Positions 15,223-23,739 of a stretch of 64,000 bases of DNA are shown here, piece after piece. This stretch comes from Bacillota bacterium. GTDB lineage: Bacteria; Bacillota; UBA4882; UBA8346. The translations under genes and the position numbers were made by a program. A model generated the notes under the pieces. The model did not search any database. It was given only the letters and a program-made list of their open reading frames with translations, and was not told the DNA's origin. Every line of letters begins with the position of its first letter. Within the stretch, counting starts at the first letter, position 1. The stretch lies in NCBI GenBank assembly GCA_023401925.1, contig JAEXDA010000073.1, positions 62,001-126,000 of the forward strand, given 5' to 3'.

Positions 15223-18200
15223 ATGACCATTACAGAGCTGTCCATTAAGCGTCCCATCTTAATTATTGTTGCCTTTTTAGCTATTACATTAATTGGTATT
15301 TTTTCATACCTCCAGTTAAAATATGAAACTTTTCCGAACATGTCGCCGGGGATTGTGAGCATTCTCATAACGTATAACGGTGCTTCCGCTAGTGTGGTGG
15401 AGTCAACGATAACCAAAAAAATTGAGGATGCCGTTTCCGGTATCAGTAACGCTGATACGGTCGAATCGGACAGTGAGGAAGGTAGTTCACTGGTTTGGGT
15501 TACTTTTAAGAATGATACCGATATCGATGTGGCGGCCAAGGATATGCAAGATAAAGTTAACCAGATTCTTGACAGTCTTCCTGTCGACGCCAGTCAGCCT
15601 TCATATACCAAATTTTCTACCAGTGATGCTCCAATACTTCAGATCGGAGTCACAAGCAGGATGGAGCCCAAGGCATTGAATACTTTTTTGATCAATACCC
15701 TTAAACCCCAATTAAGCAAGGAGCAGGGTGTCGCTGAAATCGGCCTGATCGGGGCGGCGGAGCGGGAAATCCGGGTCAATGTCGATAGCCAAAAATTACA
15801 AGCCTATGGACTTTCAAATACGGCAATTGCTACTGCCATTATCAACGCCAATATGGATTTGCCGACGGGGAAGGTTAAAGATCGCGATGGCCAATATATG
15901 GTCCGTTTGAATGGAAAACTTAATTCCCTGGAACAATTGAAAAACTTAACTGTGAAAGATTCCCTCAATGGTCAGGTAATATTGTCGGACGTGGCTGATG
16001 TTCAAGACGGTAGTGAAGATCAATCCACAATTAACAGGGTTAACGGTAACCCTTCCGTAGGAATTCAAGTCTATAAACAATCCGATGCCAATCAGGTTGA
16101 AGTCTGCCGCTTGGTGCGAGGGGCGCTTAAAAAACTGGAAGCGGATTACCAGTCGATTCATTTGAAATTTGTGATCATTGATGATCGATCGACTTATACA
16201 TCTTATTCGGTGAAAGGGGTTCAAGAAGATCTGTTGTTTTCAATTCTGTTGGTTGCTCTGGTCATGTTGCTCTTCTCGCATAGTTTCCGGAATGCAACCA
16301 TCGTCATGGTAGCTATTCCAACCTCGCTGACCACTACCATGATTGGCATGTGGCTCACCGGATGCACCATGAATCTGATTACCCTCTTGGCAATGTCGCT
16401 GGTTATCGGAATTTTAGTGGATGACTCCATCGTGGTCCTGGAAAACATCCACCACCATCTTGAAAAAGGTGAAGACCAGAGAAATTCTGTTTTGAATGGA
16501 AGAAATGAAATTGGTTTTACGGCGCTTTCCATCACGCTGGTGGACGTAGTTGTTTTCTTGCCGTTAACTTTTATATCCGGAATGCTTAGCGGGTTTTTGC
16601 ACCAATTTGCGGTAGTAGTCGTTATATCTACTTTGGTAAGTTTGCTGGTATCCTTCACAGTCACGCCCATACTATCGTTCCGTTTTTCCAAAACCGAAAA
16701 ACTTTCCGAGGCATCTTTCATGGGACGATTTGGATTGTGGTTCGAAGCTCAATACCAAAAGCTTGTCGATTCTTATTTGACTTTATTGGAATCATGCTTG
16801 AGACACCGCGCGAGGGTATTGCTTTTGGCCGGAGTTCTTTTTGTGGCTTCGCTGGCTCTGATTCCTGCCGGTTTTGTCGGGGCAGAGTTTATGCCTCAAA
16901 GTGACCAGGGTCAGTTAACCGTGAAAATTGAATTACCCAGCCGGGCTAAACTGGAACAAACCAATCAGCTAGCCAAACAGGTTGAAAAAATTCTCTGGCA
17001 GGTTCCGGAAGTCAATAAAATATTCGCTACGGTCGGCACCGGTACTTACTCGGTATCCACCGCGACCAGTAATTCCGCCGAAATTACCGCGGTCCTAGTT
17101 GACCCTAAAGACCGCAGACGTACCACCGATGAAGTAGTCCAGGAAATCCAAAACAAATTGGATGGGATTCCGGGAATGACCGCACACGTGAAGGCCGCCA
17201 GTCTAATGGACTTTGGTGGTGATGTGAACCCCATTGAGTATGTGGTGATGGGCACCAACTGGGATCAAGTCTATCAGGCCGCTCTTAAAGTGAAAAGTGT
17301 TATTGCTCAGGTACCAGGAACCAATAATGTTCAATTATCAACTGAAGAAGCGCAACCGGAAGTCCAGGTCAATATCGATCGGGATAAAATGGCCCAACTC
17401 GGTTTAACTCTCAAAGATGTTGGGACGGTATTACAAACCGGCCTTACCGGCGATACCAGCACGAAATTTCGGGACCAGGATGGCGAGGAGTTTAATATCC
17501 GGGTGATTAATGACTTGGGCGACCGCTCAAGCACAGATGAAATTGGGTCGCAAAGTTTTGTCAATGCATCCGGGGAAACAGTTCAACTGAATCAATTCGC
17601 AACCTTAGTCAACGGTGCCGGGCCCAACAAATTAACCCGCAGGGACCGCAACTACGCGATTACCATTTCATCCCAGGCGATCGGGAACACGGCCGGCGAT
17701 ATTGCTGGAGAGATTGATAAAAAAATGAGCCGGATTCAATTGCCCGCTGATGTGATCTGTATGCCCAGCGGGATGTTGGAACAGCAAGACGAGGCTTTTG
17801 GCAGCCTCGGGCTGGCATTACTGGCTGTTATCATCTTTGTTTACCTGTTGATGACTGCACTTTATAATTCATTTGTCTACCCGTTTGCGGTACTGTTCTC
17901 CGTTCCCTTAGCCATGATCGGAGCGATTTTGGCCTTGGGTTTATCCGGCAATGCCCTGGATATCTTTGCAATTCTAGGAATCGTAATGCTGGTCGGATTG
18001 GTCAGTAAAAACGCTATTTTATTGGTGGACTTCGCCAACCGGGCTCGGGCCGAAGGAGCTGAAATCATTGAATCCTTAATTGATGCCGGACGGCATCGGA
18101 TCCGTCCAATTTTAATGACTACTCTGGTAATGATTCTCGGTATGCTTCCGCTGGCATTATCCCATTCTACCGGCTCGGAATTTAAACATGGCATAGGCTG

Positions 18201-18297
18201 GGTATTAATTGGTGGGCTGACTTCTTCGATGGTAATGACGCTGATAGTGGTTCCGGTGATCTATTCTTTGATTGAACAGTTTCGGAAGTCTATCTAG
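15223..18297 (+). CDS. RND efflux pump inner-membrane subunit (AcrB/MexB-like, HAE1 type)
   Basis: The 1024-residue protein has the full RND layout: TM1 near the N-terminus (KRPILIIVAFLAITLIGIFSY), two large periplasmic loops, and twelve membrane segments in two halves. The proton-relay Asp pair is in GILVDDSIVVLENIHHHLE (around residue 405), and the second half has VSKNAILLVDFANRARAEG. It exports drugs or lipophilic compounds by proton antiport. It lies directly downstream of the adaptor gene and upstream of a TolC gene, so a complete tripartite pump is encoded. The ribosome site is AGGTG before the ATG. Confidence 0.95.
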   Translation: MTITELSIKRPILIIVAFLAITLIGIFSYLQLKYETFPNMSPGIVSILITYNGASASVVESTITKKIEDAVSGISNADTVESDSEEGSSLVWVTFKNDTDIDVAAKDMQDKVNQILDSLPVDASQPSYTKFSTSDAPILQIGVTSRMEPKALNTFLINTLKPQLSKEQGVAEIGLIGAAEREIRVNVDSQKLQAYGLSNTAIATAIINANMDLPTGKVKDRDGQYMVRLNGKLNSLEQLKNLTVKDSLNGQVILSDVADVQDGSEDQSTINRVNGNPSVGIQVYKQSDANQVEVCRLVRGALKKLEADYQSIHLKFVIIDDRSTYTSYSVKGVQEDLLFSILLVALVMLLFSHSFRNATIVMVAIPTSLTTTMIGMWLTGCTMNLITLLAMSLVIGILVDDSIVVLENIHHHLEKGEDQRNSVLNGRNEIGFTALSITLVDVVVFLPLTFISGMLSGFLHQFAVVVVISTLVSLLVSFTVTPILSFRFSKTEKLSEASFMGRFGLWFEAQYQKLVDSYLTLLESCLRHRARVLLLAGVLFVASLALIPAGFVGAEFMPQSDQGQLTVKIELPSRAKLEQTNQLAKQVEKILWQVPEVNKIFATVGTGTYSVSTATSNSAEITAVLVDPKDRRRTTDEVVQEIQNKLDGIPGMTAHVKAASLMDFGGDVNPIEYVVMGTNWDQVYQAALKVKSVIAQVPGTNNVQLSTEEAQPEVQVNIDRDKMAQLGLTLKDVGTVLQTGLTGDTSTKFRDQDGEEFNIRVINDLGDRSSTDEIGSQSFVNASGETVQLNQFATLVNGAGPNKLTRRDRNYAITISSQAIGNTAGDIAGEIDKKMSRIQLPADVICMPSGMLEQQDEAFGSLGLALLAVIIFVYLLMTALYNSFVYPFAVLFSVPLAMIGAILALGLSGNALDIFAILGIVMLVGLVSKNAILLVDFANRARAEGAEIIESLIDAGRHRIRPILMTTLVMILGMLPLALSHSTGSEFKHGIGWVLIGGLTSSMVMTLIVVPVIYSLIEQFRKSI

Positions 18298-18380
18298 GCT
18301 AGCAAAAATTCTCGCGGGTCGGTGCGTGGTTAAAAACACGAAAAGCTCTGGTTTCCATTCGTTATGTGAGGTGATGGAGG

Positions 18381-19643
18381 ATGTTCTTAAAGAAAATCGT
18401 GATGATAGGATTTTGTCTAGTGTTATTTCCGGTCTGTATTGCGTTGGCGGTTGAAACTGCTTCGCCTTCACCGGCCCGGGTATTATCTTGGGAAAATTGT
18501 TTGGAATTGGGTTTTACCAACAGTCAAGACCTACAGATGGCGGCGAAGAACGTGCAAGTAGCGCAAGAAAACGTTAAGCAAGCAAAGGCGGCGTTGGGGG
18601 TGACGGTTGACTATAGCATTGTTCGTGCCAACGACCATACCAATACCGATTCAATCGAGTATAATAGCGGGACTCTTTCGCTGAATCTTCCATTTTTAAA
18701 CTATTTTAAGCTATCGAATAGTCTTAAAGTCGCCGAGCTTGAATTGGCAAAAGCCCGCGAGGAAGAACGTCAAGCCCGGATGGAATTAACATTTGAGATC
18801 AGAAAAGCATTATACAGTCTTTGGCTAAAGGAACGGGAGTTGGCGGTGGCTCAAGCATCCTATGACAATTTGGGCCAACATTACCAGACGATCAAGAAGA
18901 TGTATGGTGTCGGCAATAAGGCTGGTTATGAATTATTAGAAGCTGAAGTGGCCTGGAAAGGACAAAAAGCGGAAGTTATTTCGGCTCTAAGCGATCTTTC
19001 CTTGGCTAAATTAGCGCTGGCAACATTAACCGGAATCGATAAGGACCAGGACATACAGCTGGTATATGACCCAAGTTTACAACAATTGCCGGAAAAAATT
19101 CAACTAACTCTTCAAACTTTGCTGGATAAGGCCGAGAAGCAGCGGCCGGATTTGGTACAGGCTAAGCAAAATATGGAGATTGCTCAATTTAATCTGCGGA
19201 TTGCCAAGTCAAATAATCTTCCAGCCTTATCATTGGCCTGGACTCAAACGGATTTAAACGATGAATCACAGTTGGCGCTGAGTATAAACGGAACTTTATT
19301 TGATAATAAAGCGACGGCAGCTAAAGTTAAAGCGGCGGAAAGAATGGTGGAAATAGCCCGGCTGAATCAGCTTAAAACCAGTGATAAAGCCCGCCAAACT
19401 GTGCAAAAAATCTTTGAAACCATTCGGGTTGATTTGGAAAATGCATTTGTCTTCAAGGCTAACATCGATCTTGCCGCAGAAGATTTACGCTTGACTGAAA
19501 TTCGTTATACGGCGGGTATGTCAACCATCATGGATGTTAAAGATCGTCAATTAGCGCTGGATAAAGCTAGGAACGATTATTACCGGAAATCCGCTTCGTA
19601 TTTAACCGATCTGGCCGAGTTGGATCTGGAGATAAGCAATTAG
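18381..19643 (+). CDS. TolC-family outer-membrane efflux protein
   Basis: The 420-residue protein has a signal peptide (residues about 1-24, IVMIGFCLVLFPVCIALA-VE) and two OEP repeats rich in long helices (residues about 45-230 and 245-415). These include the typical NVKQAKAALG and YTAGMSTIMDVKDRQLALDKARNDYY. It forms the outer-membrane exit duct for RND or MFS pumps. It completes the tripartite system with the adaptor and pump upstream, and is the only TolC-like gene in the window. Its presence is direct evidence for an outer membrane. The start is preceded by GAGGTGATGGAGG. Confidence 0.92.
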   Translation: MFLKKIVMIGFCLVLFPVCIALAVETASPSPARVLSWENCLELGFTNSQDLQMAAKNVQVAQENVKQAKAALGVTVDYSIVRANDHTNTDSIEYNSGTLSLNLPFLNYFKLSNSLKVAELELAKAREEERQARMELTFEIRKALYSLWLKERELAVAQASYDNLGQHYQTIKKMYGVGNKAGYELLEAEVAWKGQKAEVISALSDLSLAKLALATLTGIDKDQDIQLVYDPSLQQLPEKIQLTLQTLLDKAEKQRPDLVQAKQNMEIAQFNLRIAKSNNLPALSLAWTQTDLNDESQLALSINGTLFDNKATAAKVKAAERMVEIARLNQLKTSDKARQTVQKIFETIRVDLENAFVFKANIDLAAEDLRLTEIRYTAGMSTIMDVKDRQLALDKARNDYYRKSASYLTDLAELDLEISN

Positions 19644-19739
19644 AGCGGCAAAGATTAATTGTGGCACTGGATTGTACTTTCTGGACGGTGTTTTAGGGCA
19701 ATCAAAAAGAAAATAAAAGCAACCTGAGGAGATATTCTA

Positions 19740-21110
19740 ATGAACGAAATGGAACGGAATTCATATTATTTTGAAAGCTCGCCAATTTGGAAAGCAATCG
19801 CATATATGTCATTACCGATGATTTTGGGAATGGTACTGAATATGATTTATAACATCGTTGACGCTTTTTTTATTGGGAAACTCAATCACACCCCGATGAT
19901 GTCGGCAATTACCCTTGCCTTGCCATTTACAACCATACTGATGGCAGTCGGAAATTTGTTTGGAACGGGGGGAGGCACTTTTATCTCGCGGCTATTGGGT
20001 GAAAAAAGGCTTGAAGAAGCAAAAGCTGTCGCGGCAGTTACTTTTTATTTTAGTTTAATCGCTGGTTTGGTATTGAACCTTTTTTGTATCCCCTTGCTTC
20101 AGCCAATTTTGTTTTTATTAGGCGCTCAAGGAGATACCTTGCTGTTTACTCAGCAATTTATACTTATTTTTATTATCGGAAGTCCCATTGTCATTGCAAA
20201 CTTTGCCTTAGAACAGGTTGTCCGGGCGGAAGGGGCTTCCACCGTTTCCATGATTGGGATGGCTGTAAGCGTCATTATGAATATTATTTTAGACCCCTTC
20301 TTGATTTTTAGATGCCATCTGGATATTATGGGGGCGGCCTTAGGAACAATCATCGGGAATCTCGGCGCCGTTGCCTATTATGTGTTTTATCTCCAAAAGA
20401 AAAGCTTAGTGCTAAGGGTGTCTTTGAAGGCATTTAAACCGACAATAGACTTGACAAAGGAAATTTTTAAAATCGGAGTATCGGCTTTGCTGATGGATAC
20501 TTTTTTGATCGTTTCCAGCTTGCTCTTGAATAATTTTTCGGCGTATTACGGGGATTACGCAGTTGCCGGTTTTGGGATTTCCCAACGAGTGGTCCAAATA
20601 TCCGATTTTCTGGGGATGGGTTTATTTATGGGTGTAGTACCGCTGATTGCCTATTCCTATACCGCCAAGAATATCGACCGGATGATAAAAATTATTCGGA
20701 CTACGGCACTTTATATCGCAGTTCTGATTATAACGATTTCAGCAACATTACTGATATTTCGTACTCAGGTTTTCCAGTTATTTAGCAGAGATATTCAAGT
20801 CATCCAGGTTGGGACTTTAATCTTTGCGGCGCTGCTGTTTTCATCTTTATTTACCAGCCTTTCCGGATTATTTACCGGAATTTTTCAAGGGGTCGGCAGG
20901 GAAAAAGAATCCACGGTCATGTCCGTGACCAAGGGAGTGCTCTTAATTCCGATCATGATCATTGGAAATACTTTTTGGGGTCTACATGGTGTGATATGGT
21001 CGTTAACGGTATCGGAGATTTTAGCCTGTTTGATTGGACTGATACTGTGGATTCACTTCAGACACGACCCTTCCATGAAAAATTTGCCTCATGCGGCGGG
21101 AGTGAATTAA
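19740..21110 (+). CDS. MATE-family multidrug/Na+ or H+ antiporter
   Basis: The 456-residue integral membrane protein has twelve predicted helices in two MatE halves (residues about 17-178 and 240-400). Typical segments are MSLPMILGMVLNMIYNIVDAFFIG, GGTFISRLLGEKRLEEA and GFGISQRVVQISDFLGMGLFMG. It exports cationic compounds. It lies 97 bases after the TolC gene, with TGAGGAG before the ATG, and is likely a late gene of the same efflux operon, controlled by the MarR protein that follows. Confidence 0.93.
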   Translation: MNEMERNSYYFESSPIWKAIAYMSLPMILGMVLNMIYNIVDAFFIGKLNHTPMMSAITLALPFTTILMAVGNLFGTGGGTFISRLLGEKRLEEAKAVAAVTFYFSLIAGLVLNLFCIPLLQPILFLLGAQGDTLLFTQQFILIFIIGSPIVIANFALEQVVRAEGASTVSMIGMAVSVIMNIILDPFLIFRCHLDIMGAALGTIIGNLGAVAYYVFYLQKKSLVLRVSLKAFKPTIDLTKEIFKIGVSALLMDTFLIVSSLLLNNFSAYYGDYAVAGFGISQRVVQISDFLGMGLFMGVVPLIAYSYTAKNIDRMIKIIRTTALYIAVLIITISATLLIFRTQVFQLFSRDIQVIQVGTLIFAALLFSSLFTSLSGLFTGIFQGVGREKESTVMSVTKGVLLIPIMIIGNTFWGLHGVIWSLTVSEILACLIGLILWIHFRHDPSMKNLPHAAGVN

Positions 21111-21130
21111 TTGATTATCAAGGTAATTTT

Positions 21131-21176
21131 TTGACAGCACCGGTTTTTGGGTATATTATGAATGTAAGGCGCCTTA
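21131..21176 (+). promoter_or_regulatory. Promoter and operator of the marR-type gene
   Basis: TTGACA (21131-21136), 17-base spacer, TATTAT (21154-21159), then the perfect 12-bp palindrome TAAGGCGCCTTA (21165-21176) covering the expected start. It matches the two palindromes at 13981 and 14038. Confidence 0.8.
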
Positions 21177-21198
21177 ATAAGTGAGAGGAATGTTTCAT

Positions 21199-21702
21199 AT
21201 GAATCCAATGAATACTTTATCCGAAAAATTACTGCAACAGTTCAGATATTTTACCAATCTGATTCACCGGGAACGGTATCGCCCGGACTTTGGCGGAAAT
21301 GGGAGAAGTTTAAACCGTAGCCAAGGCTTGTTACTGGCCCTCTTGTTAGATAATGATGGTTTGTCCCAAACCGAGTTAAGCCGAAAAATGCAAATACGTA
21401 CCGCTTCTCTCGGCGAACTTGTGGACAAGCTGGAGCAAAGCGGTTATGTGGAGCGCCGTGTCAACGAAAAGGATAAGCGGGTTTTAAACGTTTATTTGAC
21501 GGAAGAAGGTCGTAAGGTCGTTAATGAAGTCGTTCAGGCAAGGGGAGCACTGCTTGATACCGTGTTTTCCGGTTTATCGGAAGACGAAAAGAATCAACTT
21601 TCCGCTCTGATGGGTAAGTTAATCGATTGGCTGGAAAAGGATGCCGGTCCTCTGGATGCTTCCGAGGAAGAAGAGATGATGCGCCGGGAGCGCCCTATTT
21701 AA
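21199..21702 (+). CDS. MarR-family transcriptional regulator
   Basis: The 167-residue winged-HTH protein has a recognition region LSQTELSRKMQIRTASLGELV and wing EKDKRVLNVYLTEEGRKVV (about residues 60-110), with dimerisation helices at both ends. Starts at GTG 21181 and ATG 21190 are possible, but AGAGGAA stands eight bases before the ATG at 21199. The 12-bp palindrome at its own promoter, repeated twice before the first RND operon, indicates that it represses itself and the efflux operon. Confidence 0.9.
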   Translation: MNPMNTLSEKLLQQFRYFTNLIHRERYRPDFGGNGRSLNRSQGLLLALLLDNDGLSQTELSRKMQIRTASLGELVDKLEQSGYVERRVNEKDKRVLNVYLTEEGRKVVNEVVQARGALLDTVFSGLSEDEKNQLSALMGKLIDWLEKDAGPLDASEEEEMMRRERPI

Positions 21703-21724
21703 TCCAATAAACGATCGCGGCTCC

Positions 21725-21870
21725 AATAGGGAATTCCTGAACAGCCGGGAATTCTGTTTTTTGGCCAATTGGGACGATCGTTCCAAAACCGCTGCCGGAA
21801 GTGATTAAAGCGCATTGCAATCGCTCCACCAGTAACGGGGAAAAATCATTGAATTTGCACCAACCATAAT
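21725..21870 (+). pseudogene. Second relic of the TOTE-type primase-helicase gene
   Basis: DNA here aligns with 4297-4450 of the primase remnant. Shared are GAATTCCTGAACAGCC (21732-21747 versus 4299-4314) and a block reading AAAACCGCTGCCGGAA followed by a nearly identical TGATTAAAGCG and ATTGCAAT. Translated pieces are IPEQPGI and, after a frameshift, KPLPEVIKAHCN, against IPEQPGI and KPLPEMIKADCN in the other copy. Stops and frameshifts make it non-coding. It ends just before the promoter of the second TetR gene. Confidence 0.6.
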
Positions 21871-21920
21871 GACGAGGGATACCGGAATAAATCGTAGTTT
21901 CATAGACTAATGGATAACGC

Positions 21921-21971
21921 TTGACAAACCATAAAGGAATTGGTATATTAAAAACATACCGGCCGGTCGGT
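21921..21971 (+). promoter_or_regulatory. Promoter and operator of the second tetR-type gene
   Basis: TTGACA (21921-21926), 17-base spacer, TATATT (21944-21949), then ACCG-N6-CGGT (21958-21971), which includes the palindrome ACCGGCCGGT. The same ACCG-N6-CGGT spacing occurs at 22600-22613, upstream of the adaptor gene. Confidence 0.7.
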
Positions 21972-21995
21972 CTTTTGTAAGGGGTGATTGATTTC

Positions 21996-22580
21996 ATGAG
22001 TGATACCAAAGAACATATTCTAAATGTTTCCTTCAGCCTTTTTCTTCAAAAGAACTTCAAGGAAGTGACTATGCAAGAGATTGTCGAGAAGACCGGAATG
22101 TCGAAAGGAGCTTTCTATCATTATTTTGAAAGCAAGGAGCAGCTCTTTTTGGAAGTAATTAATCATTTTGCATCCACACTAATCATGGATTATAGTAAAT
22201 TTAGCAAAGATTCGTTATATCAATTTTACCATGATTATATAGAGTTTTTGAATAATCCAAATTTGTCATTCCTGCAAAATGCCGATAGCGGTTTTAATTA
22301 TTATGCTCTTATATTTGATGCGGTAAAACTCTTTCCCAGTTTCCGGGAAAGAGTGATTTCGACTTTACAAACAGAATTAAAGACCTGGGAAGAAATCGTC
22401 CGTATTGCCAGAGATAAAGGAGAGATCAAATCATCCCTGACCAATGAACAGATTGCAAGTATATTTATATATACCAATGATGGTGTGGGTATGCATAATG
22501 TTTTGATAGACCATACAAAAGATACGCCCAATACCTTGTTAAGTCTATGGGATGGTTTATATAAGGGGTTAAAAGCATAA
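21996..22580 (+). CDS. TetR/AcrR-family transcriptional regulator of the second RND locus
   Basis: The 194-residue protein has an N-terminal TetR HTH (residues 5-52: HILNVSFSLFLQKNFKEVTM, then GMSKGAFYHYFESKEQLFLEVI) and a helical effector domain. The ATG at 21996 has AAGGGGTGA eight bases upstream and is preferred over GTG 21984. It lies directly upstream of an RND adaptor and pump in the same orientation. Similar operator-like repeats lie before its own gene and before the adaptor, so it probably controls both. Confidence 0.9.
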   Translation: MSDTKEHILNVSFSLFLQKNFKEVTMQEIVEKTGMSKGAFYHYFESKEQLFLEVINHFASTLIMDYSKFSKDSLYQFYHDYIEFLNNPNLSFLQNADSGFNYYALIFDAVKLFPSFRERVISTLQTELKTWEEIVRIARDKGEIKSSLTNEQIASIFIYTNDGVGMHNVLIDHTKDTPNTLLSLWDGLYKGLKA

Positions 22581-22597
22581 TTTTTTTTACAACGATT

Positions 22598-22615
22598 AAA
22601 CCGGACGTTCGGTTT
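22598..22615 (+). promoter_or_regulatory. TetR-type operator upstream of the second RND adaptor
   Basis: AAACCG (22598-22603) and CGGTTT (22610-22615) are inverted arms separated by six bases. The inner ACCG-N6-CGGT matches the operator at 21958-21971. Confidence 0.6.
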
Positions 22616-22653
22616 TGAATGGAATCAATTTTAGCAAACGGAAGGTGATTGGA

Positions 22654-23709
22654 ATGAAAAGGTGGTTATTGTCCTTAAGTATCATCGGGATTGTGGGATT
22701 GATGGTTTTGGTGTTATTCCATAATAAAGCCGAGGTGGAAAAGAAGGCCAAGATAACCAGGAGCGCATCGGTTTCGGTGGCCGTCACTAAAGTACAATTT
22801 GAAACGCTCCAAATGAACCTGACCAAGGTTGGCTTGATAGTGGCTCATAATGAGGTTGAGGTGGTCTCGGAAGCTTCGGGAAAGATCGTTGAAGTCAATG
22901 CCGGGGTCGGTTCGTATTTGAAAATGGGATCGCCCCTCGTCAAGCTTGACGATGAATTACCGAAAGTTAATTTTCTATCAGCCCAAAGCAATTACGATAA
23001 AGCCCGGAAAGATTGGGAGCGGGCCCAGGGATTGTATAACCAGGGACTGATCTCAAGTTCGGAGTTGGAATCGGCCCGGAACAACTTCCGGGCGGCGGAA
23101 GCAGCCCAACTGTCCGCCAAACGGCAATATGAAAACGCCACCGTTACCACGCCCATCTCCGGTATCGTCACTGCCCGGCCGGTGAACGTAGGCGCCATGA
23201 TTAACCCGGGAACGGTAGTAGCAATGATTATCGATACCTCAAGTTTTAAAATAGTGGTCAATGTCGGTTCCGGCGAAGCCTTCAAGCTGAAAGCCGGCGA
23301 CCCCATCAGTGTGGTGACGAATGTTTATCCGGGTACCGAGTTTGGGGGGCGGATTGTAAGCATCAGCGACCGCAGTGATGAAGCCCGTACTTTTCCGGTG
23401 GAAGTCGCCATTGCTAATCAACAAGAACATTCATTAAAATCAGGAATCTACGGTAAGGTTACTTTCCGGTTGAAAACGGAACACCCGGTACTTACTATCC
23501 CCCGGGATGCGGTGATCGGCAGTGTCAAAAACCCTCAAGTTTATGTGGTGGAAAATGGTGTAGCCAAACTTCGCGAGATCGTGGTCGGTTCGGAGATTGA
23601 CGCCAAACTTGAGGTAATCCGGGGGTTGAAAGAACAAGAGCAGGTCGTGGTGAGCGGTCAAGATAACCTCCGGGATAATGCCGCGGTGGAAGTGATGAAG
23701 AGTATCTAA
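22654..23709 (+). CDS. RND efflux periplasmic adaptor, second copy
   Basis: The 351-residue protein is a paralogue of the adaptor at 14136, with the same layout: membrane anchor (WLLSLSIIGIVGLMVLVLF), lipoyl-like halves (VVSEASGKIVEVNAGVGSYL and TTPISGIVTARPVNVGAM), coiled-coil hairpin (about 95-150) and a C-terminal barrel. The start is set by GGAAGGTGAT before the ATG; upstream in-frame codons from 22615 overlap the operator. It is followed after 30 bases by its pump gene. Overall G+C is higher than in the first copy, which suggests a different history or long divergence. Confidence 0.92.
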   Translation: MKRWLLSLSIIGIVGLMVLVLFHNKAEVEKKAKITRSASVSVAVTKVQFETLQMNLTKVGLIVAHNEVEVVSEASGKIVEVNAGVGSYLKMGSPLVKLDDELPKVNFLSAQSNYDKARKDWERAQGLYNQGLISSSELESARNNFRAAEAAQLSAKRQYENATVTTPISGIVTARPVNVGAMINPGTVVAMIIDTSSFKIVVNVGSGEAFKLKAGDPISVVTNVYPGTEFGGRIVSISDRSDEARTFPVEVAIANQQEHSLKSGIYGKVTFRLKTEHPVLTIPRDAVIGSVKNPQVYVVENGVAKLREIVVGSEIDAKLEVIRGLKEQEQVVVSGQDNLRDNAAVEVMKSI

Positions 23710-23739
23710 CGAACGATTCTAAAATAGGGTGTGATTGAA

